DNA from: Psychrobacter sp. FME6
GTDB lineage: Bacteria > Pseudomonadota > Gammaproteobacteria > Pseudomonadales > Moraxellaceae
Assembly (NCBI RefSeq): GCF_014861365.1
Contig: NZ_RRYW01000018.1
Location: 1 to 41,560 of the forward strand
Length of the DNA stretch: 41,560 nucleotides
Direction of reading: 5' to 3'
In this document: positions 26,764-35,417 of the stretch, one piece after another
How positions within the stretch are numbered: the stretch's first letter is position 1
How the letters are laid out: every line of letters begins with the position of its first letter
Notes under the pieces: model-generated
Seen by the model: only the letters and a program-made list of their open reading frames with translations
Told to the model about the DNA's origin: nothing
Databases searched by the model: none
Position numbers and translations under genes: made by a program

Positions 26764-28086
26764 ATGTTAAATATCAAACCTGCTCACTCATCCATTAGTT
26801 CTAGTGCTCTGAATCATTCTGTTGCGAATACCATAGTGGTAAACACTATTCCATTGGCGCTATATATCCATATTCCTTGGTGTGTCAAAAAATGCCCTTA
26901 TTGTGATTTTAACTCGCATGAGCTGCCGATAGACAGTCAGTCATTGATGTATGACGAGTATGTCGATGCATTATTGTTAGATGCAAAGGTGCAGCAGACG
27001 TTGACTCAAGGGCGCAAAATCAGCTCGATATTTATCGGTGGTGGTACGCCATCGCTATTGCCGATTGCTCAGTATCAACGCTTATTCGCTGGGCTGCGGG
27101 CGTGTTTTGATTTTTCTGCTGACATAGAGGTTACTATGGAAGCCAATCCAGGTACGCTAGAGCATGCGCCTTTTGCGCAGTATTTGGATGTCGGTATCAA
27201 TCGATTGTCGATTGGTGTGCAAAGCTTTGCGGCTGATAAGCTGAAAACGCTGGGACGTATACATGATCCTGCTCAGGCACTCGCAGCGATTCATGCGGCT
27301 CGCACAGCGGGGTTTGAGCGAGTCAATGTCGACTTGATGCATGGCTTACCGCAGCAAACGATGCATGAAGCACTAGACGATATTCAGATGGCACACGATG
27401 CAGGTGCAACGCATATTTCGTGGTATCAGCTGACGATTGAGCCCAATACCGTGTTTTATCGCAGTCAGCCCGTGTTGCCAGATGAGGATAACTTGGCAGA
27501 TATTGAGCAGGCAGGGCAGGCGTTACTCCAAAAATTGGGTTATAACAATTATGAAGTATCTGCTTGGTCAGGCGCGTCCGATAAGCCATGCCGGCACAAT
27601 GTCAATTATTGGCAATTTGGGGATTATCTCGCCATTGGTGCTGGGGCACATGGCAAGTTAACGGTTGCAGGTAAAGCGACAGAATTAAATGGAAATGAGT
27701 TGTTGCTAGATTCTGGCATTTATCGTTTTAGTAAGTCACGCTTGCCTAAAGACTATGTAAATTATCAGGACATAAGTCATCAAGACATGGACTACCAAGC
27801 TGACGCCGAGCAATCTACATTAAGCCAAAGTGCACCAAAGATGGTTGGTTGGCAAGTGATTGATAGTGATGAGTTGGTAAGTGAATTTATGCTGAATGCG
27901 CTACGTCTGCACGACGGGGTGATGTGGTCGCTTTTTGAGGCACGAACAGGATTGAGATATAGCGATATTGCGGAGCAGGTAGATAAATTGGTTGTTCAAG
28001 GTTTATTGGTCGACAGTGCCGAGCATTTGCAACCAACAAAATTGGGGCAGCGTTACCTCAATCAAATATTACGAGTGTTTTTGTAA
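26764..28086 (+). CDS. hemW: HemW, radical-SAM heme chaperone
   Basis: HemW binds heme and a radical-SAM 4Fe-4S cluster and passes heme to respiratory proteins. It was long annotated as oxygen-independent coproporphyrinogen oxidase. The cluster motif C40-x3-C44-x2-C47 in IPWCVKKCPYCDF is followed by Asp and Phe, not the extra Cys of HemN, which favours HemW. GGGTPSLLP near residue 92 and HNVNYW near 278 fit the family. At 440 aa it is some 60 residues longer than in E. coli. About 30 lie at the N-terminus, the rest in a hydrophilic insert near residues 330-365. No clear ribosome site precedes the ATG. Confidence 0.93.
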   Translation: MLNIKPAHSSISSSALNHSVANTIVVNTIPLALYIHIPWCVKKCPYCDFNSHELPIDSQSLMYDEYVDALLLDAKVQQTLTQGRKISSIFIGGGTPSLLPIAQYQRLFAGLRACFDFSADIEVTMEANPGTLEHAPFAQYLDVGINRLSIGVQSFAADKLKTLGRIHDPAQALAAIHAARTAGFERVNVDLMHGLPQQTMHEALDDIQMAHDAGATHISWYQLTIEPNTVFYRSQPVLPDEDNLADIEQAGQALLQKLGYNNYEVSAWSGASDKPCRHNVNYWQFGDYLAIGAGAHGKLTVAGKATELNGNELLLDSGIYRFSKSRLPKDYVNYQDISHQDMDYQADAEQSTLSQSAPKMVGWQVIDSDELVSEFMLNALRLHDGVMWSLFEARTGLRYSDIAEQVDKLVVQGLLVDSAEHLQPTKLGQRYLNQILRVFL

Positions 28087-28141
28087 GCTTGTTTGACGAA
28101 GATTTTTTAGTTTTGACGAAGCTTTCTTAGTATAGGTAATA

Positions 28142-28176
28142 AAAAAAGGCTTGCCAAATAAATGGCAAACCTTTTT
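28142..28176. terminator. Bidirectional terminator between hemW and the entericidin-like gene
   Basis: A stem of about 14 bp (28142-28156 with 28163-28176, one mismatch) with A and T flanks separates two convergent genes. It should serve both. Confidence 0.8.
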
Positions 28177-28201
28177 AGCTTTAAATCTAAAACGCTAAGA
28201 C

Positions 28202-28342
28202 TTAGATTTTTTGTTGTACGTCTTGTGCGCCGCCAGTTACAGCATCGCCAGCGCTTGACACGTCTTGGCCTAGACCTTTAAAAGTGTTGCAACCGGTCAA
28301 TACGAACATAGCTGTTAAAGATGCAATGATTACTTTTTTCAT
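28202..28342 (-). CDS. Entericidin A/B-family small lipoprotein
   Basis: A 46-codon gene. Residues 1-18 form a lipoprotein signal, MKK followed by a hydrophobic stretch and the lipobox LTGC, with C18 as the lipidated residue. The mature part, NTFKGLGQDVSSAGDAVTGG, has the GxGQDVxxxGxAV pattern of entericidins. GAGGA lies 7 nt before the ATG, a strong ribosome site. Entericidins are small envelope lipoproteins often expressed under stress; in E. coli EcnA/EcnB form an antidote/toxin pair. Only one copy is present here, so a toxin-antidote role cannot be claimed. Confidence 0.9.
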   Translation of the reverse strand: MKKVIIASLTAMFVLTGCNTFKGLGQDVSSAGDAVTGGAQDVQQKI

Positions 28343-28381
28343 AATAGTGTCCTCAAAAATAAATGGATTCTGGCGTGTTAT

Positions 28382-28419
28382 ACCAATAACGTTAAACGAT
28401 TTGCGCGAACATTATTGGT
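28382..28419. repeat. Interrupted inverted repeat upstream of the entericidin gene
   Basis: ACCAATAA (28382-28389) and TTATTGGT (28412-28419) are perfect arms around a 22-nt core. It lies in the 244-bp divergent gap between the entericidin-like gene and trmL, and may be an operator or a dispersed palindrome. Confidence 0.45.
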
Positions 28420-28586
28420 TTGGTATAAGATAGCGCCACAATATACCGACATCGACATATCGTCTTGTTATCTAATACAGACATCATAGTGAAAGTTAAA
28501 AACGCTGCACAGTATCAAAATGTAATTATTGACAGTAAACTGTAACTTTTGATTACGGTGAGTCTAAAATCATCTACGGAAATATT

Positions 28587-29135
28587 ATGACCATACACAT
28601 CGTACTGGTAGCTCCAAAAATGCCGAGCAATACCGGTAATATTATTCGCCTATGTGCCAATACTGGTGCGCAGCTGCATTTAGTCAAACCTTTGGGGTTT
28701 GAGTTAGATGATAAAAAACTGCGCCGTGCAGGGTTGGACTATCATGAATACGCCCATTTGCAAGTCCATGATAATTGGGCAGCTGCAAAACAATCATTGC
28801 TAGCAGCGGACTGCGATATGATTACGGCAATGACTACCAAGCTTAGCAAGCCATTTTATGATTATGATTTTACAAGCTTAAAAGGGAATGCCAATGTGAG
28901 ATCTAATGTTGCTCTGGTTTTCGGTTCTGAGACAGCAGGTCTGCCGGATTCAATTCGTGAAGATATCGGCAGCGGTAACTGGCTTAGGTTGCCCATGCTA
29001 CCGGATTCACGCAGTTTGAACTTGTCTAATAGCGTGTCTATATGTCTGTATGAGGTGTGGCGGCAGCAAGGGTTTGAGGGCGATGAAGGGCGTAGCATCG
29101 GTTATGAGACCTTGACAGTATACGACCCAAAATAG
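28587..29135 (+). CDS. trmL: tRNA (cytidine(34)-2'-O)-methyltransferase TrmL
   Basis: TrmL is a SPOUT methyltransferase that 2'-O-methylates the wobble base of tRNA-Leu (Cm34 and cmnm5Um34). The 182-aa protein has the knot motifs. NTGNIIRLCANTG is near residues 15-27, LVFGSETAGLP near 109-119 and LSNSVSICLYEVWRQ near 145-159. It is of the single-domain type, without an N-terminal RNA-binding extension. An ACGGAA ribosome site precedes the ATG. It converges on tusE, another wobble-uridine modification gene, with 42 bp between stops. Confidence 0.93.
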   Translation: MTIHIVLVAPKMPSNTGNIIRLCANTGAQLHLVKPLGFELDDKKLRRAGLDYHEYAHLQVHDNWAAAKQSLLAADCDMITAMTTKLSKPFYDYDFTSLKGNANVRSNVALVFGSETAGLPDSIREDIGSGNWLRLPMLPDSRSLNLSNSVSICLYEVWRQQGFEGDEGRSIGYETLTVYDPK

Positions 29136-29152
29136 CGGTTCATATTGAACCG
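29136..29152. repeat. Small hairpin between trmL and tusE
   Basis: CGGTTCA and TGAACCG are perfect arms around TAT, starting at the trmL stop. There is no T run, so it may be a weak terminator or an mRNA-end stabiliser. A related hairpin with a GGTTCA core stands at the other end of the tus operon (30854-30882). Confidence 0.55.
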
Positions 29153-29177
29153 ACTATGTATTTATGGATTGAGAAAA

Positions 29178-29546
29178 TTATAAGCAATTAGGGGGTTTTG
29201 GCAAACCAGCCAAGCGATTGACATGACGAGCAACCAAGCCTGTATTAAATAATTGCTGCAGCTTTTGATTGCTAATGTCACACTCAGGCAACGTTTTCTG
29301 TAGCCACTTGATAAGTGGTCGCGTCGCTGGTGGATGATTAAACTTGGTAAAAAAAGCCCGTACCTGTTGTAAGATTTGCAAATGCTCAGTCTCTAAATGT
29401 ACCTCTAGGGTGTTGGCTAATTGCTGGGCAATATCAGCCGTCCAAATCGTATAATCACATAAGTGGCCGTCTTGATCCAGTTCAACATCGATTGTTGTCA
29501 TAATTTTAATAGCGTTGTCGTTAATAGTGTTGTCGTTATTATTCAT
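29178..29546 (-). CDS. tusE: Sulfurtransferase TusE (DsrC-like)
   Basis: TusE takes sulfur from TusBCD and hands it to MnmA for 2-thiolation of U34. The 122-aa protein has the DsrC/TusE fold features RAFFTKFNHPPATRPL near residues 63-78 and a C-terminal PPNCL with the active cysteine C121. As in TusE, the second cysteine of true DsrC is absent. The start overlaps the tusB stop in an ATGA arrangement, so translation is probably coupled and the ATG at 29546 is preferred over one at 29501. The Asn-rich first 15 residues are unusual. Last gene of tusDCBE. Confidence 0.92.
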   Translation of the reverse strand: MNNNDNTINDNAIKIMTTIDVELDQDGHLCDYTIWTADIAQQLANTLEVHLETEHLQILQQVRAFFTKFNHPPATRPLIKWLQKTLPECDISNQKLQQLFNTGLVARHVNRLAGLPKPPNCL

Positions 29547-29899
29547 AAGGCGATGGTCACTACTTTATCAAATCCAGCATTACTAACGTTAGCATTTTGA
29601 GTCAGTTTGACCCATTCACTATCGGTTAAGATACAGCTTAACTTGGCCTCTAAGTTTAGCTTGGCTCTGGTATTGGTCGTGAGTTGAGCCACATCATCGG
29701 CTAGCGCATAAATACCCGTAATACCTTGTATCTCGCTATCACCTAAGTAGGCATCAAACCAGTCAATAAAAGCGACCGTGGTGCCAAGTAAGACGATACT
29801 GTCACCTTTGCACCATGTGCGCGACATCTCTTCGACACTGCGTCTGAGGGTGTCTATCTTACTGTGTAATTGATATAAGGTTGCCATAACGGTATCCAT
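29543..29899 (-). CDS. tusB: Sulfur relay protein TusB (DsrH-like)
   Basis: This 118-aa protein occupies the tusB slot between tusC and tusE. It has the DsrH/TusB character: MATLYQLHSK near the start, GDSIVLLGTTVAF near residues 32-44 and a short alpha/beta fold ending with VTIAL. TusB is the structural, most diverged subunit of the hexameric TusBCD complex. Identification rests mainly on position plus weak motif likeness. A second in-frame ATG at 29887 matches family N-termini better and may be the true start (114 aa). Confidence 0.85.
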   Translation of the reverse strand: MDTVMATLYQLHSKIDTLRRSVEEMSRTWCKGDSIVLLGTTVAFIDWFDAYLGDSEIQGITGIYALADDVAQLTTNTRAKLNLEAKLSCILTDSEWVKLTQNANVSNAGFDKVVTIAL

Positions 29900-29929
29900 T
29901 TGCTTTGATAGTATTCATTGTTTTTTTTA

Positions 29930-30253
29930 TTAAAAAGTCAGTATTTGCTCAAAGTCATTTGAGTTCACCACTTCTGGTATCAATGTTAGCTGCGAGGCCA
30001 AATCGGCTGGCAACATACCTGTGACCCAGCCACTAAACACATCGTCTGGTAACCAAGCCGCTGGCATATCATAGAGCTCAAGTGACTGAATCATGCCGTG
30101 CAAACGTGACTCATGCTGCATCAAAAAGCCAAAAACAGGCGCATCTAAATACAACTGTACTTCATGCCCAAAGGTTGCCAGCGTTAGTGCCAGTGCACAG
30201 CCTTCATAACTGACCATTTCAGTCGGGGTATGCAGCTGAATTAATAGTTTCAT
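29930..30253 (-). CDS. tusC: Sulfur relay protein TusC (DsrF-like)
   Basis: The 107-aa protein is of DsrE/F-like type: MKLLIQLHTP, then EGCALALTLATFGHEVQLYL with the usual helix and strand. It is shorter than E. coli TusC (about 119 aa). AGGA lies 7 nt upstream of the ATG. It follows tusD by 96 bp and precedes tusB by 30 bp. TusC is a subunit of the TusBCD complex that moves persulfide sulfur from TusA to TusE. Confidence 0.87.
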   Translation of the reverse strand: MKLLIQLHTPTEMVSYEGCALALTLATFGHEVQLYLDAPVFGFLMQHESRLHGMIQSLELYDMPAAWLPDDVFSGWVTGMLPADLASQLTLIPEVVNSNDFEQILTF

Positions 30254-30349
30254 GGTATGTTCCTAATCTGATTGCTGGCTTAGAATGTTACTCGCTAATA
30301 AGTATTGTCTTGGCGTCATCAATTTTATAAAACCTGCATCAAAATTGTA

Positions 30350-30781
30350 TTAAAACTGCACCAAGCGACAGTCCTCTTGCATCATCATTGCAAGCTCACT
30401 CAATCCTACCAATGTAAAACCTTGTGCCAGATTTTCAGTGTCTAGCTGATGTCGTTTGCTGTTATCGCTATCGCTAATACCGCGACTGAGTGCGGTACTG
30501 ACGCAAACGGGCAGTGATAACTGATATTGCTCAGCGAGCGTTTGCCATTCTTTGGTCAAGTCGATTTGGTCTGCCGACTGCCAGCGTAAACGATTGGCAG
30601 TATGCGCTGCGTCTGCATAAAAAAAGACGTTTAAAGGGCTGCGTCTGCCCACCTCTTCTTGGTTTGAGCTGCTCTGAAGATAAGCGCGTGCATAACGTAG
30701 CGCTAGTTGAGCAAGCGGGTGACTAGGATCAGCGGTGATTAGAAGTAATGGGGTAGAGGCCGTGGTTGTAGGCGTGGTCAT
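30350..30781 (-). CDS. tusD: Sulfurtransferase TusD (DsrE-like)
   Basis: TusD is the catalytic subunit of TusBCD and accepts sulfur from TusA on a conserved cysteine. In this 143-aa protein that residue is C93 in LPVCVSTALSRGI, matching the family motif. NVFFYADAAHTAN near residues 51-63 is also typical. A linker near residues 38-48 and another near 103-115 make it slightly longer than E. coli TusD (128 aa). It is the first gene of tusDCBE. tusA is not in the window. Confidence 0.92.
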   Translation of the reverse strand: MTTPTTTASTPLLLITADPSHPLAQLALRYARAYLQSSSNQEEVGRRSPLNVFFYADAAHTANRLRWQSADQIDLTKEWQTLAEQYQLSLPVCVSTALSRGISDSDNSKRHQLDTENLAQGFTLVGLSELAMMMQEDCRLVQF

Positions 30782-30853
30782 AACGGTAGCATCGCAATTT
30801 ATAGGTGGTTGTTGATTGATAGGTAGTGACTAAAAAGTCTTTAATAAACCGAC

Positions 30854-30882
30854 CTTGAACGGTTCATGGTCAACCGTTCAAG
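30854..30882. repeat. Perfect 11-bp hairpin upstream of tusD
   Basis: CTTGAACGGTT (30854-30864) and AACCGTTCAAG (30872-30882) pair perfectly around a 7-nt loop. It lies between the stop of the oxidoreductase gene and the tusD start on the minus strand. No T run follows directly, so it may be a Rho-assisted end, an operator or a dispersed palindrome. Confidence 0.65.
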
Positions 30883-30901
30883 TCTAAAAGCCAGATTCAA
30901 T

Positions 30902-31942
30902 TTATTTTTCTAAATCGCCAGTTTTGATCATTTGCTTACCGATGTTTTCACCGGTAAAGAGACCAATAAAGGCGGAAGGAATGTTTTCAAATCCTTCGAT
31001 AAGGTTTTCTTTGTATTTCAGTTGCCCAGCATTATACCATTCTGCGATTTGCTTTTTGGCGGCATCGAACTCATCTGCGAAATCGTAGACAACAAACCCT
31101 TCCATACGGGCGCTTTTCTTGATTAAGGTTTGCATGGGTCTTGGACCTTGTGGCGGATTGTCTGCGTTGTATTCTGCAATTTGTCCACAAATAGCGACAC
31201 GGCCGTGTTTGTTAATATTGGCAAAAACCGCATCGAACAATTCTCCGCCGACATTATCAAAAAACACATCAACACCATCGGGACAGGCTTCTTTGATCGC
31301 CACTTCCATGTCGTCAGTTTGATGATAGTTGATGCCTTTATCCAAGCCTAAGTCATCTTCTAAGAACGCAATTTTTTGGGCAGAGCCTGCAATACCGATA
31401 ACTTTACAGCCTTTTATCTTAGCGATCTGCGCAGCAATACTGCCTACTGAGCCTGCTGCACCAGAGACAACGACTGTTTCCTCTTTTTTTGGCTGACCAA
31501 TAGTTAGCATACCAAAATAGGCGGAGAGGCCGGGAATACCAAGCATACTGACAGCGGTGGAAATAGGTGCAAGCGTCGGGTCTACTTTTTCAATGTCTGC
31601 AATTTTAACGGTTTGATATTTTTGCCATGCAAAGCGCCCATGCACAATATCACCTACTGCAAAATCATCATCATTGCTTTCAATGATCTGTGCAACCGTT
31701 CGACTGGTAATCGGCTTGTTTAACTGAAATTTATTGCCAGCAGCATCGTCATCGCCTTTATTCATAAAGCCGCGCATACCAGGATCGACAGAGACGTAAA
31801 TACTTTTTATTAAGACCTCGCTCGCTTTGAGCTGAGGCATATCAATGTCATTAATTTTAAAGGTGTTTTCTGTTGGCAAACCTGAAGGGTGTTCAGCCAA
31901 TACAATTTCCTGGTTTTGTTGTTTTAAATTTGAATGATTCAT
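30902..31942 (-). CDS. NADP-dependent oxidoreductase, MDR superfamily (leukotriene B4 dehydrogenase/CurA-like)
   Basis: The 346-aa protein is a zinc-free medium-chain reductase of the prostaglandin reductase/CurA type. The substrate-side motif VDPGMRGFM lies near residue 52, and the NADP-binding loop GAAGSVGS at 161-168 follows VVVS. ALxIPGLSAYFG-like residues lie near 134-144, and FFDNVGGELFD is near 226. Such enzymes reduce the C=C bond of enals and enones. The E. coli relative is CurA, the curcumin reductase. AGGA is 8 nt before the ATG. It is upstream of tusD on the same strand, but a hairpin lies between. Confidence 0.92.
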   Translation of the reverse strand: MNHSNLKQQNQEIVLAEHPSGLPTENTFKINDIDMPQLKASEVLIKSIYVSVDPGMRGFMNKGDDDAAGNKFQLNKPITSRTVAQIIESNDDDFAVGDIVHGRFAWQKYQTVKIADIEKVDPTLAPISTAVSMLGIPGLSAYFGMLTIGQPKKEETVVVSGAAGSVGSIAAQIAKIKGCKVIGIAGSAQKIAFLEDDLGLDKGINYHQTDDMEVAIKEACPDGVDVFFDNVGGELFDAVFANINKHGRVAICGQIAEYNADNPPQGPRPMQTLIKKSARMEGFVVYDFADEFDAAKKQIAEWYNAGQLKYKENLIEGFENIPSAFIGLFTGENIGKQMIKTGDLEK

Positions 31943-32156
31943 TTTATTATCCTGATTTTTATAGTTTGTTTTTTATAATTTGACACTTTCATTATTATTC
32001 ATCACGGCTGGTGGCCTAAGGTTATGGCTGTTCGTGCTAAAGTTATTCATGCTACCATAAAGCCGCTAGAATCAAATAGTGTCCGTGTTGTTAAACGTTG
32101 CTGAACACTCAGATATTGAGTAAGCTTATTTGATGCTGTGATTGGCTCGGCAGAAA

Positions 32157-32181
32157 AAATCTAGACTTAGGTTCTAGATTT
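32157..32181. promoter_or_regulatory. Perfect 9-bp inverted repeat upstream of glnE
   Basis: AAATCTAGA (32157-32165) and TCTAGATTT (32173-32181) are perfect arms around a 7-nt spacer, 40 bp before the glnE start. It could be an operator or a leader hairpin. The factor is unknown. Confidence 0.45.
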
Positions 32182-32220
32182 ACGTCGTCTTATTATTCTA
32201 TGTAAGGAGTTCATTCCTCT

Positions 32221-35088
32221 ATGTTATCTGCTATGTCTTTACGTGCGACTCATGGGACAGATTATCAGCCTACGGCAGATCAGTTGCAAGTATTGCAGAC
32301 GGCGAGTGAATTTGCCTATCAAATTTGGGAAAGTCGGACCATTTCATGCCAGACTTTTTTGCGCAGTTACCCATTAGACCAAACCCTAACACGTCAGCAA
32401 ATTGATGATTTAATCCAAGACTATACCTTGGATGATAATTACCAACTCGCCGCTGAAATGAAGGTGATGAGTGGTTTGCGCCATTTGCGTACGCTGCTGA
32501 TGATGCGCTGGATATGGCAAGATGCATTACAAATGATTACGCTTGAGCAGTTAACCGATGAGCTGTCTGAGTTTGCAGATGGTTGTATCTCTTTTGCCAA
32601 AGAGTATACCTATCAGCATCTTATCAAACAGTATGGCGAACCGACGTTTATTAATGCTAAAGGCAATGTACAAATTGACGATATGGCGATTATGGCCATG
32701 GGCAAACTTGGCGCTCATGAGCTAAATTTATCCAGTGATATCGATCTTATCTTTGTCCATCAGGCACGTGGTGAGACCAATGGCGATAAAGCCAAAGGCA
32801 CCCGCTGCATAGATAACAAGCGTTTTATGACTCGGCTGGGTCAAGGTATTATTAAGTTGCTTGATAACAAGACCGCTGATGGTTTTGTGTTTCGAGTGGA
32901 TATGCGTCTGCGTCCGTGGGGTGACGGTAGCGACTTGGCCATCCATTTATCGGCATTACAGAAGTATTTTTCGCAGCATGGCCGTGCATGGGAGCGTTTT
33001 GCTTGGCTAAAAGCTCGAGTGGTTGGGCAGATAGAGCAGCCGTTCTATGATGAGTTGCAGGTGCTTATTAAACCATTTGTCTTTCGTTATTATGTTGATT
33101 ACAGTGCTTTTTCAGCACTCAGAGAAATGAAGTCGCTTATCCAAAACCAAGTGGTACAGCGTGAAGATTTGGATAATATTAAGCTTGGTGCTGGTGGTAT
33201 CAGGGATATTGAGTTTATTGTGCAAGCATTCCAGTTGATTTATGGTGGGCGGCATCCTCAACTACAGGTTAAATCGTGCTTACAGGCAATGCAGGCATTA
33301 CATAAGCTTGGGTATATAGAGACCGTCACCTATGAGCAGCTGCAAGTGGCTTATCGTTTTCTACGCCGATTGGAGCATGGTATTCAAGCCATCAATGACC
33401 AGCAGACTCAGCGCTTACCACATGATTTACAGTGGCAGCGCAATTTAGCGATAACACTTGGGTTTGATAACTGGCAAGCATTGCTAAGCACGCTTAATCA
33501 TCATCGCGACAATGTCAATGTTCCGTTTGAGCGTATGGTCACCGAGCGCCAGATACCTGACCAAGACGATATGAATCTTGAGCCAGAACACCTCGATGAG
33601 CAGATTGCGCGGTTGAATGAAGTACTCACCCCAGAAAATCGCGAGCTATTGCAGGGTTTTTGGCAATCAAAGATGGTTGCCAACTTAAGTGACGAAGCAA
33701 GAGAGCGTTTGGACGATGCTTATCCTGTCATTATCCATGCATTACTCGCTCATCAAGAGCAGCAGCAACTGGCTAATACCGCCTTACCGCGTCTCATTGC
33801 TTTGCTCGAAGCGATTTGTCGCCGTTCTATCTATTTGGTCATGATTGCTGAGAACCCCAACGCAACGATTGAGCTGATTCCGATGCTGTCGGCCAGTCCT
33901 TGGATTGCAAAAGAGTTGGCACATTATCCGGTGCTTTTAGATACTTTTTTACAGCAACGCTATCGTCATTTGCCAGATAAGCCTGAGCTTCGTGATATTT
34001 TGCGCCAACAACTTTTGCGGGTTGAGCCCAATGATGAAGAAGAGTTGCTCAGCGTATTAAGACTATTCAAAAAGAACCAAGTATTGGCGGTCGCTGCCAG
34101 TGATGTATTGGCTGAGCGTCCAATTATGAAGGTGTCGGACTCATTAACCTATATCGCTGCTGTGGTATTAGAAGCGGCACTAGAGCGTGCTTTTGCAGAA
34201 ATCGTCAAACGCTACGGTTACCCCATTGGTCAAGATGGTGACCCAGTGACTGAGGCTGATTGCGGCTTTGCCATCATTGGCTACGGCAAGCTTGGTGGGT
34301 TAGAGTTGTCGTATTCATCCGATTTAGATTTGGTGTTTTTACACAAGATAAAAGAGCAGGGCATGACTACTGGCGAAAAATCAGTCAGTGGGATGAAATT
34401 TGCTGCGCGTTTGGTACAAAAGCTGATGAATTACCTCAATACTCAAACTCGAGATGGCCGCGTTTATGAGATTGACATGCGTCTGCGCCCCTCGGGTAAC
34501 GCTGGCATGATGGTAGTATCTTGCCATGCTTTTGAAACCTATCAAATGGACAAAGCATGGTCGTGGGAGCATCAAGCATTGGTGCGGGGACGGGCGATTT
34601 GTGGCGACAAACGTGTGACAGCACGTTTTTGTGATATCCGACGAGAGGTACTGGCCCTACCGCGCACGATAGAACAAGTGCGTAGTGAAGTCACCAGTAT
34701 GCGTATTAAGATGCAAAAACATCTAGGCACCAGTCAGTGGCAACAACAAGCGGGCAAGTTTCATCTTAAACAAGACGCAGGCGGCATAATTGATATTGAG
34801 TTTTTAGCACAATTTGCGGTGCTGGCTTATTCGCACGAATATCCAAGTTTGACTAAGTGGAGTGACAACGTCCGTATTTTTGAAGAAGTTGCGTTACTAG
34901 GAATTTGGGACGCGCAAGTTTGTCAGGATTTGACCGATGCTTATCTAAGAATACGTGCTGCCACTCACCAGCTGGCATTGTCAGAGCAGTCATTGTTAGT
35001 CGATGAATCGCTATGGAAGGAGACGCGAACATTGGTACAAGATCAATGGCAACATTTGATGGGCGTCGACTCAATAGAAGAAGAATAG
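32221..35088 (+). CDS. glnE: Bifunctional glutamine synthetase adenylyltransferase/adenylyl-removing enzyme
   Basis: GlnE adenylylates and deadenylylates glutamine synthetase under control of PII and glutamine. The 955-aa length matches the family (E. coli 946). Two nucleotidyltransferase domains are visible. The N-terminal one has ELNLSSDIDLIFVHQ near residues 167-181 (deadenylylation). The C-terminal one has ELSYSSDLDLVFLHK near 694-708 (adenylylation). Each keeps the D-x-D pair and is followed by a DMRLRP motif. AAGGAG lies 11 nt before the ATG, a rather long gap. It is followed by ilvE on the same strand after 329 bp. No damage seen. Confidence 0.97.
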   Translation: MLSAMSLRATHGTDYQPTADQLQVLQTASEFAYQIWESRTISCQTFLRSYPLDQTLTRQQIDDLIQDYTLDDNYQLAAEMKVMSGLRHLRTLLMMRWIWQDALQMITLEQLTDELSEFADGCISFAKEYTYQHLIKQYGEPTFINAKGNVQIDDMAIMAMGKLGAHELNLSSDIDLIFVHQARGETNGDKAKGTRCIDNKRFMTRLGQGIIKLLDNKTADGFVFRVDMRLRPWGDGSDLAIHLSALQKYFSQHGRAWERFAWLKARVVGQIEQPFYDELQVLIKPFVFRYYVDYSAFSALREMKSLIQNQVVQREDLDNIKLGAGGIRDIEFIVQAFQLIYGGRHPQLQVKSCLQAMQALHKLGYIETVTYEQLQVAYRFLRRLEHGIQAINDQQTQRLPHDLQWQRNLAITLGFDNWQALLSTLNHHRDNVNVPFERMVTERQIPDQDDMNLEPEHLDEQIARLNEVLTPENRELLQGFWQSKMVANLSDEARERLDDAYPVIIHALLAHQEQQQLANTALPRLIALLEAICRRSIYLVMIAENPNATIELIPMLSASPWIAKELAHYPVLLDTFLQQRYRHLPDKPELRDILRQQLLRVEPNDEEELLSVLRLFKKNQVLAVAASDVLAERPIMKVSDSLTYIAAVVLEAALERAFAEIVKRYGYPIGQDGDPVTEADCGFAIIGYGKLGGLELSYSSDLDLVFLHKIKEQGMTTGEKSVSGMKFAARLVQKLMNYLNTQTRDGRVYEIDMRLRPSGNAGMMVVSCHAFETYQMDKAWSWEHQALVRGRAICGDKRVTARFCDIRREVLALPRTIEQVRSEVTSMRIKMQKHLGTSQWQQQAGKFHLKQDAGGIIDIEFLAQFAVLAYSHEYPSLTKWSDNVRIFEEVALLGIWDAQVCQDLTDAYLRIRAATHQLALSEQSLLVDESLWKETRTLVQDQWQHLMGVDSIEEE

Positions 35089-35417
35089 GCACCACTATAA
35101 ACAAAAATCATTTAACCACAAACCAAAAGGTTGCATTTGTCAGCATTGCCAGTGATATAATCGCTTGCTCATGGTAATACTGTCGTCAGTCATTAATAAT
35201 AAAGCGGTATTTTAGCAGTAAAAATTGACGCTGCGGTGTTATCATATGATGTTGATAAATACGACTAAATACAACCTCTAGTCGAAGCAGTTTAAGGTGG
35301 GTACAAGGTAACCGAGCGTAAATATTACATTGCACGAGGTTAATATTGTGGCCATTTTCAAGTGCGTTGACTATACCTAAAAAAGTTAGCCGTTAGTGCT
35401 AGCATAAGGATTATAAA
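35089..35417. other. Intergenic gap of 329 bp between glnE and ilvE, no gene seen
   Basis: No protein-like frame or RNA gene is visible. A palindrome-like ATCATATGAT lies at 35241-35250. No clear glnE terminator is seen, so read-through into ilvE is possible. An ilvE promoter is expected here, but no good hexamer pair stands out. Confidence 0.5.

Noticed and set aside
28202-28342. Entericidin toxin-antidote pair
   Set aside because: Only one small lipoprotein gene is present; a partner is not found nearby.
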